Part shown: positions 20,936 through 28,059 of the stretch, one piece after another
Layout of the letters: every line of letters begins with the position of its first letter
Numbering within the stretch: the stretch's first letter is position 1
Virus record (IMG/VR): IMGVR_UViG_3300018024_000368
Span: 1 to 29,250 of that record
Strand: one strand, 5' to 3'
Source of the DNA: a virus
DNA length: 29,250 nucleotides
Notes under the pieces: model-generated
What the model was told of the DNA's origin: nothing
The model's database searches: none
What the model saw: only the letters and a program-made list of their open reading frames with translations
Position numbers and translations under genes: made by a program

Positions 20936-20991
20936 GGCCCGCCCGCAAACGTGAGCCGTCCCGGCGGGCCGCGATCCTCGCTCGCAGTGTA
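20936..20991 (-). promoter_or_regulatory. tRNA promoter TACACT and leader hairpin
   Basis: Minus strand: TACACT (20991-20986), then a leader of about 55 bases. Within the leader GGCCCGCC (20970-20963) pairs perfectly with GGCGGGCC (20943-20936) around a 19-base loop, ending 9 bases before the tRNA. The hairpin could be the terminator of the operon ending at 21000 or a processing signal for the tRNA. Confidence 0.5.
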
Positions 20992-20999
20992 CCGCCCGC

Positions 21000-21320
21000 T
21001 CAGACCTCGCGCCAGGAGTGGCCCTCGTCCAGGTAGCCGTGCCAGCTGCCGTCGGGCTCGCGCTCGCTGATGAAGCCCTGGTGGAGGATGCTGTTGCGGA
21101 TCTCCAGGCTGCCGTCGGCGCACTCCCGGAAGGTGTGCGGCGGCGAGACGACGTGGTGGGGGATGTCGCCGGGCCGGCCGTTGGGGAGCAGGTAGAAGAC
21201 GGCGGGCTTGTCGCCCGTGAAGCCGAGGAACGGTCCGCAGTAGTCGCCGGGCCGCTCGAACTCGGGAGGCCGCGCGATGCCGTCCTCCCCCACCACCGGT
21301 TGCAGCCGCCGGCCGATCAT
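21000..21320 (-). CDS. DUF6527-like protein (106 aa)
   Basis: The second half shows the pattern VSPPHTFRECADGSLEIRNSI, then WHGYLDEGHSWREV, seen in small DUF6527-type phage and mobile-element proteins (a beta sandwich ending in HGYL or HGFL). Earlier, YCGPFLGFTGDKPAVFYLLPNG is beta-rich. The function of the family is unknown. The ATG overlaps the upstream stop (ATGA), supporting 21320 as start. Confidence 0.6.
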   Translation of the reverse strand: MIGRRLQPVVGEDGIARPPEFERPGDYCGPFLGFTGDKPAVFYLLPNGRPGDIPHHVVSPPHTFRECADGSLEIRNSILHQGFISEREPDGSWHGYLDEGHSWREV

Positions 21321-21844
21321 CGGCGCTCGAGCAGCGTCCACCCGCCGGCCTTCGGCCCCAGCGCGTAGACCGTGGCGGGGGCGTCCCACTCCTCGTCGGT
21401 GCCCATGTCGATGTCCGCGCGGGTCAGCGCGTACGCGGCGGCGCCCGAGCAGAAGTCGGTCCCCTGGAGGCCGAGGCGGAGTTTGGAGCCGGTCAGGAAC
21501 ATCAGCACCTCGCTCAGGATCCCCACCCAGCCGTAGCCCTCGCGGTGGGCGGCCAGCTCGCGCATGGCGGCGACGCACGGGGCAGCGCCGGCAGGCCCGT
21601 ACGGGGGCATCCACGCCTCCCAGGCCACCCAGCCCACCTCCCGATCCAGCGCCCAGGGCACCACCCCACCCGGCCGCGCCTCGATCACCTCGCCGGGGGC
21701 CACGCAGACGGCCACATGGTTCCAATAGGCGGGGTCGCCTGGCCCCCGCCCCCGCCCGTACCGGCGACTCTCGCCAAGCCGGATCAGCGCCGGCCCGATG
21801 CCCGCGTTGCGGACGAAGATGATGGCTCCCGGCATGACGCTCAC
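21317..21844 (-). CDS. Permuted NlpC/P60 (YiiX-like) cysteine hydrolase (175 aa)
   Basis: The permuted papain-like triad is visible: PGAIIFVR at the start, His43 in YWNHVAVCV, Glu55 in GEVIEARPGGVVPWAL, and Cys132 in TDFCSGAAAYAL. In this family, His precedes Cys in sequence, and members cleave amide bonds in peptidoglycan peptides or lipid-linked substrates. In a phage setting a cell-wall or virion-entry role is likely. No signal peptide is present. The GTG at 21844 overlaps the preceding stop; an ATG three codons later is also possible. Confidence 0.78.
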   Translation of the reverse strand: MSVMPGAIIFVRNAGIGPALIRLGESRRYGRGRGPGDPAYWNHVAVCVAPGEVIEARPGGVVPWALDREVGWVAWEAWMPPYGPAGAAPCVAAMRELAAHREGYGWVGILSEVLMFLTGSKLRLGLQGTDFCSGAAAYALTRADIDMGTDEEWDAPATVYALGPKAGGWTLLERR

Positions 21845-22350
21845 GGCAGCCGGAGCGCCTCGCCGTGGGTCAGCCCCCACTCGCCAGCGAACCGCTCCAC
21901 CCGGCCCAGGTCGGCGGTGGCGGGGACGGGCAGCAGCATCACCCCGTACCGCTCCGCCAGGCGGTGCTCCAGGGGGCTGTCGCCGAAGAGGGCGAGGATC
22001 TCGGCCCGCCGCGCCCGCCACCCATGGCCGCAGAGTTGCACCGTCCCGAGGCCCCCCACCACCGCGCAGATGGGTGGGCGCAGCAGCGGCGGGCGCTGGC
22101 GCTGGGCGTCTAGGTAGTGCTCGAGCGCCACGAGGTGGGCGAAGGCGTGGAAGCCGCAGCCGAGCCGCTGCGGCCGCCCGCCGGCAAGGGCGGTGGCGAC
22201 GGGGTGCAGGGCGGGCGGGCCCGGGCAACCGGGGTGGTCGCAGGAGGCGGCGTTGACACCGATCTGCCACACCCGAAAGAACGCCCAGGAGCGGAGCTCG
22301 CCGCCGTGCACATCCGCCGCCTCAAAGGCGCGAAAGCCCACCACCCTCAC
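21841..22350 (-). CDS. Hypothetical Cys/His protein (169 aa)
   Basis: After a beta start (VVGFRAFEAADVHGGELRS) come CDHPGCPG and LGCGFHAFAHLVALEHYL, then a GTVQLCGHGWRARRAEILALFG segment. This order (opening strand, Cys cluster, GCGFHAF helix, HGWRAE helix) recurs in uncharacterised actinobacterial plasmid and phage proteins as I recall them. The cysteines and histidines likely bind zinc. The GTG overlaps the stop of the 38-aa gene. Confidence 0.65.
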   Translation of the reverse strand: MRVVGFRAFEAADVHGGELRSWAFFRVWQIGVNAASCDHPGCPGPPALHPVATALAGGRPQRLGCGFHAFAHLVALEHYLDAQRQRPPLLRPPICAVVGGLGTVQLCGHGWRARRAEILALFGDSPLEHRLAERYGVMLLPVPATADLGRVERFAGEWGLTHGEALRLP

Positions 22351-22463
22351 GCCGGCACCCGCTCTGGATCCGCCTCCGGCTCCGGCTGCCGCACCGGCTC
22401 CTCCGGCTCAGCGGGCTTCTCCTCGGGCAGCTCCACGGTGCGGAGCGGCTCGCCGATGTCCAT
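22347..22463 (-). CDS. 38-aa acidic Pro/Glu mini-protein
   Basis: Reads MDIGEPLRTVELPEEK and continues as a Pro/Glu repeat ending ERVPA. It starts three bases after the upstream stop and its stop overlaps the next GTG. The acidic, proline-rich chain would be disordered. Supported by tight spacing and lack of any gap for another gene. Confidence 0.5.
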   Translation of the reverse strand: MDIGEPLRTVELPEEKPAEPEEPVRQPEPEADPERVPA

Positions 22464-22466
22464 GCC

Positions 22467-22676
22467 TCAGCCCCGCTGCGGCGAGGCCCGGCCCCGGATG
22501 ATGCCGCCCGAGGCGATGAGCAGCGCCGCCACCGTCCCCAGCGGGATCGCCTGCTCCACCGCCTGCGCCTCCGTCTGCGGCGCCCGGCGCGTGAACACCC
22601 GGGCCGCCTCGAGGGCGATGAGCAGGAGCCCCATGGTCATCAGGCCGTCGCCCGCCACCTGCTGGCGCGTGGCCAC
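22467..22676 (-). CDS. Two-span membrane protein (69 aa)
   Basis: Hydrophobic helices at about 11-28 (GLMTMGLLLIALEAARVF) and 45-61 (IPLGTVAALLIASGGII) flank a short polar loop with Arg and Glu. Small double-span proteins of this type are common in phages. GTG start 8 bases past the upstream stop. Confidence 0.62.
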   Translation of the reverse strand: MATRQQVAGDGLMTMGLLLIALEAARVFTRRAPQTEAQAVEQAIPLGTVAALLIASGGIIRGRASPQRG

Positions 22677-22684
22677 GTTCGGCC

Positions 22685-23602
22685 TCAGAGGATGCCCGGC
22701 GCCGACACCGCCATCCCGGAGGCGATCACGTCACCGGTGGCCACGTCGTTGACCCACCCCAGCTGGCTGTAGGTGAACGAGGCGTAGTACGGACCCTGGC
22801 CGCTGTACATCGCCTCGCCGACGATGGTCAGGATCCCGTTGCTCGACCAGGAGATGCTCGTGATGCTCACCCAGGCGCCCGCACCGGCGGGGAGGATGTG
22901 CCAGGGACCCACGCACCCGCCCAGGGTATCCCCCCAACTCTGCTGGGTGAGCCGCCCTGAGTTGTCGATCCACCAGTAGTCCCACCAGTTCGCGTAACTC
23001 GGAGCATTGGCGGGACGCTTCACCGCCCAGGCCGTGGCCGGCACCCCGGCGCAGAGGAAGCCGCCCAGGCTCGCGGCCGGAGGGGTGGGCGCGGTCGTGG
23101 TCGAAGGTGGGGCGGGCGCGGGGGCGGATCCGGGAGTTGCGGTGGCGCAGGTCCCGTTGCCGGAGTAGGGGCAGCACTCCCAGGGGTTGCCCGAGGAGCA
23201 GGGGGCGACATCGGGGCCGATGGGGCAGTTGGCCGTCCCCTGCCAGGCCACGAAGCCGGTGTAGCAATACTCGCAGAGGGTCATGTCCGCCTCGGACGGG
23301 ACATGGCATAGCTGGCCTGCGGAGTTGACGACGTAGATGGCGCCCGTCGAGGGGTTCTGGGTCATCTGGCCCGGGCTATACGGGCAGGTGCCCGCCGGGG
23401 TGGGCGCGGGCGTGGGCGCGGGCGTGGGCGCGGGCGGGGTTGGGGCCGGAGTCGGAGTCGGAGTCGGCACCGGGGTTGGCGTCGGTGTCTCAGGTGGGGG
23501 TGGCACGGGGGCTGCGGAGGAGTGCGAGGCCACCATGAGGACGGTGAGCGCGGCACCTCCGCCTGCAGCCATGCCGATGGCGAACTTCCCTACCGCGTTC
23601 AT
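22685..23602 (-). CDS. Secreted or anchored multi-domain protein with Pro-Thr linker (305 aa)
   Basis: Residues 6-30 are a signal or anchor helix (FAIGMAAGGGAALTVLMVA). Residues 32-71 are a Pro/Thr/Ala linker. A Cys-rich domain follows (SPGQMTQNPSTGAIYVVNSA, CEYCYTGF, ECCPYSGNGTC). After a second Pro/Thr linker, the C-terminal beta domain is Trp-rich (NWWDYWWIDNSGRL, then WHILPAGAGAWVSITSISW) and ends ASGMAVSAPGIL. Both the GAIYVV segment and the last residues are echoed in the protein encoded just upstream. Likely surface or virion protein; enzyme motifs not seen. GAGGT precedes the ATG. Confidence 0.72.
   Translation of the reverse strand: MNAVGKFAIGMAAGGGAALTVLMVASHSSAAPVPPPPETPTPTPVPTPTPTPAPTPPAPTPAPTPAPTPAGTCPYSPGQMTQNPSTGAIYVVNSAGQLCHVPSEADMTLCEYCYTGFVAWQGTANCPIGPDVAPCSSGNPWECCPYSGNGTCATATPGSAPAPAPPSTTTAPTPPAASLGGFLCAGVPATAWAVKRPANAPSYANWWDYWWIDNSGRLTQQSWGDTLGGCVGPWHILPAGAGAWVSITSISWSSNGILTIVGEAMYSGQGPYYASFTYSQLGWVNDVATGDVIASGMAVSAPGIL
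23401..23436. repeat. Three perfect 12-bp tandem repeats in the Pro-Thr linker
   Basis: TGGGCGCGGGCG is repeated three times exactly, encoding the linker of the secreted protein on the minus strand. A run of GGAGTC hexamers follows just after it. Such runs change length by slippage and may vary linker length. Confidence 0.8.
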
Positions 23603-23608
23603 GCCACC

Positions 23609-24850
23609 TCAGAGGATGCCCGGCGTGGACACCGCGAGTGCCGCCGAGGCCACCATCCCCGCCGGCTCATAGTCCGCGCAGCCGCTGACCCCCGGAGAGC
23701 AGGAGATCGGGTTGCCGACATTGAAGGTCACCCGGTCGCTGAACTCGGGCTGCATGCAGAACTGCCACACGAGGCGCTCAGGACCGGACAGGGTCTCGCC
23801 GCTCGGCTCAGTCCAGGGCGTCTCATAGAAAGAGCGCCAGGTGTCCAGCAGGGAGGCTGGCGCGCCCGTCCAGTTGCGGTTGAAGACGATGTTGAAGGCG
23901 GCGGCGATGAAGCAATCCTCTGCTGGGTTGGGGCTGCCCGCAAAGGCGCCACCCGCCTGGTACTGGTCGGCGAGGTGCTGGACGTCGCTGACCAGCTCCT
24001 GGCCGCTGTCGCTGACGATGCGGAAGGCGACCATCTGGAGCGGCGTGTAGCCGCAGCAGGGGGCATTGTAGATGCTGGTCCAGTGCTGGTCGGTCGGCTC
24101 GGTGCAGTCCCAGCGGCCGAGCAGCATGGCGACCACCGTGGAGGCGATCTGGGTTGCCTGGGAGGCCTGCGACCACCAGTACGGGGTCACCGAGAGGTCG
24201 TTGTCAGGATCTGTCCCGCAGGCGCCCACCGGGGTCGCTGGCGGCTGCGGGGTCACCGGGCAGAGGGCCGGACCCAGCACGCAGGTGCTCGCCCCGTCCA
24301 CGTCGGCGCCCTGGCTGCAGGAGGTGAGGAGCTGCTGCATGGTCGCGTCCGACACCTGGGTGACGTGGGAGGCGTCGGTGCAGTACCCGCAGGCGGCGAG
24401 CGCGGCCGTGGAGGTGATGTAGTGCATCACCCCGCCCTGGTCGACCGCGTACAGAGCGCCGCTCGAGGCGTCCTCGATGATGCTCCCGGCGGGCGGGCAG
24501 ATCGGCGTGAGCACCGGGATGGGCGCGCAGCCAGACTGGTCACTGAGCGGCTGCTGGCCCGAGGGACAGGAGACGCACTGCGAGATCGGCATCCCAGAGG
24601 AGCGCACCGTGCCCGACGGGCACTGAACGCACCCCGGGGCCCCCGTCGGGAGGTACTGCCCCGGGGGGCACGATGAGGGGGAGGTCGGCGACCTCGGCCA
24701 GAGCAGCCAGGCGAGCAGGGCGGCCAGGCCCCCCACGCCCACGCCGAAGGCCACCTCCTCGCCCGTCTGGGAGCTCGGCCGGTTGACCGGCTTGCGGCCC
24801 CGGGAGGGGGTGAGCGGCGGCGGAGCGAGGGCGACGGCCGACTCGGGCAT
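23609..24850 (-). CDS. Large membrane-anchored Cys-rich protein (413 aa)
   Basis: A short cytoplasmic start of 32 residues, one transmembrane helix at about 33-51 (VAFGVGVGGLAALLAWLLW), then repeats CPPGQYLPTG, CVQCPSGT and CVSCPSGQQ at 61-108, like GCC2/GCC3 or TNF-receptor type cysteine repeats. At about 129-150 SSGALYAVDQGGVMHYI resembles the segment in the neighbouring secreted protein. The rest is a large unknown domain (DCFIAAAFNIVFNRNW, WRSFYETPW) ending MVASAALAVSTPGIL. ATG at 24850 follows a leaderless TACCAT box by 7 bases. Probably displayed on the cell or particle surface; adhesion is a possible role. Confidence 0.72.
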   Translation of the reverse strand: MPESAVALAPPPLTPSRGRKPVNRPSSQTGEEVAFGVGVGGLAALLAWLLWPRSPTSPSSCPPGQYLPTGAPGCVQCPSGTVRSSGMPISQCVSCPSGQQPLSDQSGCAPIPVLTPICPPAGSIIEDASSGALYAVDQGGVMHYITSTAALAACGYCTDASHVTQVSDATMQQLLTSCSQGADVDGASTCVLGPALCPVTPQPPATPVGACGTDPDNDLSVTPYWWSQASQATQIASTVVAMLLGRWDCTEPTDQHWTSIYNAPCCGYTPLQMVAFRIVSDSGQELVSDVQHLADQYQAGGAFAGSPNPAEDCFIAAAFNIVFNRNWTGAPASLLDTWRSFYETPWTEPSGETLSGPERLVWQFCMQPEFSDRVTFNVGNPISCSPGVSGCADYEPAGMVASAALAVSTPGIL

Positions 24851-24857
24851 CGCGCCG

Positions 24858-24892
24858 ATGGTACCCCCGAGAGGCGATCTCGCAGGGAGATC
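24858..24892 (-). promoter_or_regulatory. GATCTC-type promoter of the anchored protein gene
   Basis: Minus strand: TGATCTCCC (GATCTC at 24892-24887), 23 bases, TACCAT (24863-24858), 7 bases, ATG at 24850. A second, inverted copy GAGATC (24881-24876) follows five bases after the first. The box overlaps the stop codon of the upstream gene. Confidence 0.65.
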
Positions 24893-25613
24893 AGTCCGCC
24901 GCGCCGCCCAACTCGCGGAGCTGGCGGCGGAAGTGCGCCTCATCGCCGGGGCGGTCGGGATCGCCATGATTCCGGGGCTGGGCCGCGACCTCCTGGTACC
25001 CCGGCGCCCCGAATGGCATCACCGGCTGCTGCTGGAGGACCATCATCGGCGGCTCCGAGATCACCCCCAGGAAGCAGAACTCCTCGCGGCCGGCGCGGAG
25101 ATCCCGGCTGGCCAGCATCGACAGGACCAACCGCTGGGTGGGGGCGATGTAGACGGGGTTGAAGTACCCGACCCGCTGCGACGGGTAGCGGAGCACGCCG
25201 TTCTCGTCGCGCTCGTCGGGGGGGTAGGCGTAGAGGGGGGCCAGCTGGAGCTCAGCGAAGGTCACGGCACCGGTGCCGAGACGCATGGCGTCGATCCGGG
25301 GCCAGCGGCTGAGCGCCTCATAGCCGTACAGGGCGATGCCCGCCCGAGGCTTGGCCTCGGTCCCCCGGTACACATCGTGCGCCCAGGTGTCGGCCCGCAG
25401 CGCCACCGGGTTGCGGAGCCGCGCCACCGCCCGCGCACCTCCGATCCCCCCACCGGAGAACAGATCCGCCGGGCTCACCGCCCGCGACACAAGATCCCCG
25501 CCCCCGTTCGCTGCGTGGGCGAGTTGCTGGGCTACCTGCTGCGCCGTGTTGCGGAGTTGGTACACCTGCTGCGGGGTCACCTCGGCCCGGGGCACGACGA
25601 TGATGGTGGCCAT
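24891..25613 (-). CDS. Hypothetical, possible structural protein (240 aa)
   Basis: Mixed protein with an N-terminal helix (TPQQVYQLRNTAQQVAQQLA), a Gly-rich loop, and a beta-rich middle (GAVTFAELQLAPLYAYPP, then VGYFNPVYIAPTQRLVLSML). The Gln/Pro-rich stretch MMVLQQQPVMPFGAPG precedes a charged tail. The fold could be a minor virion component, judged by composition and by neighbours encoding exported or membrane proteins. ATG overlaps the upstream stop. No family recognised. Confidence 0.6.
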   Translation of the reverse strand: MATIIVVPRAEVTPQQVYQLRNTAQQVAQQLAHAANGGGDLVSRAVSPADLFSGGGIGGARAVARLRNPVALRADTWAHDVYRGTEAKPRAGIALYGYEALSRWPRIDAMRLGTGAVTFAELQLAPLYAYPPDERDENGVLRYPSQRVGYFNPVYIAPTQRLVLSMLASRDLRAGREEFCFLGVISEPPMMVLQQQPVMPFGAPGYQEVAAQPRNHGDPDRPGDEAHFRRQLRELGGAAD

Positions 25614-26314
25614 CAGCGCCGGGCATGGACGAGGCCGACGCGCAGGAACCTACCGGGATCGTGCTCCAGCATCAGTTTGGTGCTGAGCAGGGTGTCACTC
25701 TCCGGTTGGACCACCCGGGGCACCACGCAGAGCGCGAACGGCAGCGCCGTGCCGTCCTCGCCCAGCGGGCTCGCGGCCAGCCCGTACAGGCCGGGCACCC
25801 GCCAGCGCCGGTACCAGAAGTCGGGCCGCCAGGCCTCGGGCAGGGTCACCGTGAAGTAGCCGTGGTTCCCAAAGCTCCTCCGTTGCTCATCGCTCAAGTG
25901 GCGGATGAGGAGGGCGCGGGCCACCCGCTCCGCCTCCGCCGTCCACATCCCACCGTGCCCGTGGGCTGGATCGAGGTGGCCCCGCAGCATCTCCGGGAGG
26001 CCCGCATCGAGCGCTCCGGCGGGGATGTTGCGGAAGCGCCCCTCCGGCTCCGCCGCCGCCACACCGGCCGCCTGAGCCGCCTCTCTGCGGATCTCGTCAA
26101 GGGTCGGAGGCGCACGGCGATGACGACGGTGCGGCCAGCCGAACTCTGAGCACCAGCAGACGACGGCCAGCACCGCACCCGCCACCGCGACGGCTATGAA
26201 CAGCGCCCGGGGCCACGGCCACGGCCACGCGGTGGTGGCACCCGTGAGCGCGGCTCCCCCGGTCACCAGCTCCGCCATGCAGAAGCCCAGCAGCAGTCGA
26301 TCCGACCGCTCCAT
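25613..26314 (-). CDS. Two-span membrane protein with soluble C-terminal domain (233 aa)
   Basis: Hydrophobic helices at about 7-28 (LLLGFCMAELVTGGAALTG) and 36-55 (ALFIAVAVAGAVLAVVCWC) precede a basic loop (PHRRHRRAPP). The soluble part of about 165 residues contains WTAEAERVARALLIRHLSDEQ and VPGLYGLAASPLGEDGTALPFALCVVPR. No family recognised. Coupled to the next gene by ATGA. Confidence 0.65.
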   Translation of the reverse strand: MERSDRLLLGFCMAELVTGGAALTGATTAWPWPWPRALFIAVAVAGAVLAVVCWCSEFGWPHRRHRRAPPTLDEIRREAAQAAGVAAAEPEGRFRNIPAGALDAGLPEMLRGHLDPAHGHGGMWTAEAERVARALLIRHLSDEQRRSFGNHGYFTVTLPEAWRPDFWYRRWRVPGLYGLAASPLGEDGTALPFALCVVPRVVQPESDTLLSTKLMLEHDPGRFLRVGLVHARR

Positions 26315-26323
26315 CGGCCGGGC

Positions 26324-26551
26324 TCAGCCCCCCTGGACGGGGGCGATGATGGTGGTCTCGACGGCCTGGGGATCGAACTCCTTGACCCTGGTGCTGACCC
26401 CGTCGCCGTAGTCGGCGAAGGCAGCGTGGCCCCTGCCCATCAGGCGGTCGAACACCGCCCGGGCGGCGTCCACCTCCGCCGGCGCCTCTGGGTCAAAGGT
26501 GATGGGCGCATCCCCACGACGCCCCAGGACACGGATCACATGCTGAGCCAT
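26324..26551 (-). CDS. Conserved small phage-type protein (75 aa)
   Basis: Pattern ARAVFDRLMGRGHAAFADYGDG, then KEFDPQAVETTIIAPVQGG, resembles small proteins seen repeatedly in tailed phages (helix, basic turn, FDP and a terminal hydrophobic strand with GG). Function unknown. AGGAGG lies 6 bases before the ATG at 26551; a further ATG at 26557 touches the ribosome site and is unlikely. Confidence 0.68.
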   Translation of the reverse strand: MAQHVIRVLGRRGDAPITFDPEAPAEVDAARAVFDRLMGRGHAAFADYGDGVSTRVKEFDPQAVETTIIAPVQGG

Positions 26552-26561
26552 GGTCATCCTC

Positions 26562-27449
26562 CTACTGACGAAAGCGGACGGCCCGCGCGACCCCCTCCTC
26601 GATGGAGATCTGCGGGGTGTAGACGCTCTGGAGCAGTGTGACATCGGCCACCCGGTAGGGGACCCCCACCGGCCGGTCGGTGCGGTGGAGGAGCGGCCGC
26701 TCCCGGCCCGCCGCCCGCATGGCCAGGCGGGCGACCTCGTCCACCGACGTGCCCACCCCCGTACCGATGTTGACCGGCCCGTCGACGCCGCCATCGGCGA
26801 GCGCGAGGACGGCCGCCACGCAGTCATCGACGTGGACGAAGTCGTGGGTCTGGGTGCCGTCGCCCCACACCTCGAGCGCCTGGGCCGGGGAGACGGCCCG
26901 CTCCGCGAACACCGGCACGACGTGGCTGGTCTCCTGATCGCTCCCATACACGCTGAACGGGCGGACGATGGTCACCGGCACCCCGGCGGAGCGCACGGAC
27001 TCGGCGAGCACCTCGCCCGTGAGCTTCACCCAGCCGTAGGTGGCGTCGGCCTGGCCGTGGTAGTCGCGCACCTGGGCATCGGCCTCGGAGAGCCTCCGGC
27101 CGGGACGCTGGATGTGCAGCGGGTAGACGCAACTAGAGGAGAAGGACACGATCCGCTGGGGCCGGGTGCGGAGCGCCCACTCGAAGAACGCCCCGTCGAG
27201 CTGGGCGTTCATGGCCCCGATCTGCGCCGGGAACCTCGTGATCCCCTCGATGCCGCCCGTCAGCGCTGCACAGTGGAGGGCGAGGTCGAAGCGCTCCCTC
27301 ATCTGGGGCAAGCGGATCCGGCAGTCGCCGCCAGATCTGATGTCCAGCCCCGTCACCGCTGCGCCAGCGTACCGGTCCCGACATGCAGCCAGAAGGTGCC
27401 GACCGATGAAGCCGCCGCTGCCCGTGACCAGGATGGTGCGCGGCCTCAC
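26562..27449 (-). CDS. NAD-dependent sugar epimerase/dehydratase (295 aa)
   Basis: Extended short-chain dehydrogenase. The Rossmann loop is VTGSGGFIGRHL (8-19), an acidic residue follows in LDIRSG (35-40), then SFSSSCVYP (102-110) and the catalytic YGWVK (Tyr138, Lys142). Later are VRPFSVYG and the DFVHVDD segment typical of nucleotide-sugar enzymes. It oxidises and re-reduces a nucleotide-linked sugar, altering its stereochemistry or removing water; the exact substrate cannot be read. In a phage it could modify a surface glycan, glycosylate a virion protein or act on modified DNA. No glycosyltransferase is visible nearby. GTG overlaps the Xre gene's stop. Confidence 0.9.
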   Translation of the reverse strand: MRPRTILVTGSGGFIGRHLLAACRDRYAGAAVTGLDIRSGGDCRIRLPQMRERFDLALHCAALTGGIEGITRFPAQIGAMNAQLDGAFFEWALRTRPQRIVSFSSSCVYPLHIQRPGRRLSEADAQVRDYHGQADATYGWVKLTGEVLAESVRSAGVPVTIVRPFSVYGSDQETSHVVPVFAERAVSPAQALEVWGDGTQTHDFVHVDDCVAAVLALADGGVDGPVNIGTGVGTSVDEVARLAMRAAGRERPLLHRTDRPVGVPYRVADVTLLQSVYTPQISIEEGVARAVRFRQ

Positions 27450-27712
27450 TCTGTCGGCCTCCGCCGCGCCGCGCGCTCCGCCTGGACGCCCAGGAGATCG
27501 TGCTCCACCACCATCTGATCCACCGCCCGGCAGCGCTCATAGAGCACCGCGCGGATCGCCTGGGCCTGGCTCCGCATCGCCCGCCGACTCACCCGGTGGC
27601 GATTCTCCACACTCTGCGCCACCGAGACGTGCACCTGAAGTTGCTGGGCGAGTTCCTCGAGGCTCACCCCGGCCAGCAGCCGCAGCGCCCTCAGCACCGC
27701 GCCGTCGATCAT
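27446..27712 (-). CDS. Xre-like HTH protein (88 aa)
   Basis: LRALRLLAGVSLEELAQQLQV, then VAQSVENRHRVSRRAMRSQAQAIRAVL, forms a Cro/C1-type helix-turn-helix with atypical recognition-helix residues. The last 25 residues include VEHDLLGVQAERAA. It is coupled on both sides by ATGA/GTGA overlaps, so it is not placed as an autonomous regulator at a divergent promoter. A candidate for controlling the GATCTC-type promoters, though nothing directly links them. Confidence 0.75.
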   Translation of the reverse strand: MIDGAVLRALRLLAGVSLEELAQQLQVHVSVAQSVENRHRVSRRAMRSQAQAIRAVLYERCRAVDQMVVEHDLLGVQAERAARRRPTE

Positions 27713-28059
27713 GCCTCCGCCTCCAGCGCCGAAGCGGCCCGCTCCGCCGCACGGTCATCTGCGCACTCGGGGCAGGGCACCTCGCCGGTCTCATGGCAAT
27801 GCTCGCACGGGGCGGTGTGCTCATTGCCGCAGAAGCACTCGCACTCCACCTCGCTCGTGCCCTCGCAGTCGGGGCAGTCGATCATGCCCCGACCCCCGCA
27901 CTCCTCGCAGCCTGATCCGGGATGCTCGCTGGCGGAGATGAGGATCAGCCGGCGGTGCTCCGCCATGTCCAGCCCGTGGTGCCTCGCCCAGTCGTCCACC
28001 GCTGGCACGCTGGCCAGGGCTACGGGTACGGGCCGCCTGGGTCTCACGGCACCGCTCAT
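27709..28059 (-). CDS. DnaJ-type cysteine-rich zinc protein (116 aa)
   Basis: Cys pairs at 51/54, 62/65, 85/88 and 96/99 with CEECGGRG, CPDCEGT, CEHCHETG and CPEC words match the DnaJ cysteine-rich repeats. An extra CECFC lies in the middle. There is no J domain or client-binding region. Such isolated zinc domains appear in phages and may bind unfolded protein or DNA. The ATG at 28059 overlaps the previous stop. Confidence 0.8.
   Translation of the reverse strand: MSGAVRPRRPVPVALASVPAVDDWARHHGLDMAEHRRLILISASEHPGSGCEECGGRGMIDCPDCEGTSEVECECFCGNEHTAPCEHCHETGEVPCPECADDRAAERAASALEAEA

Noticed and set aside
23522-25859. 384-aa and 358-aa plus-strand frames opposite the anchored protein and its neighbour
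   Set aside because: Both are mirror frames of well-supported minus-strand genes and show no independent start signals.
26550-27518. 322-aa plus-strand frame opposite the epimerase
   Set aside because: Complement of a clear SDR enzyme; no ribosome site and shadow-type composition.
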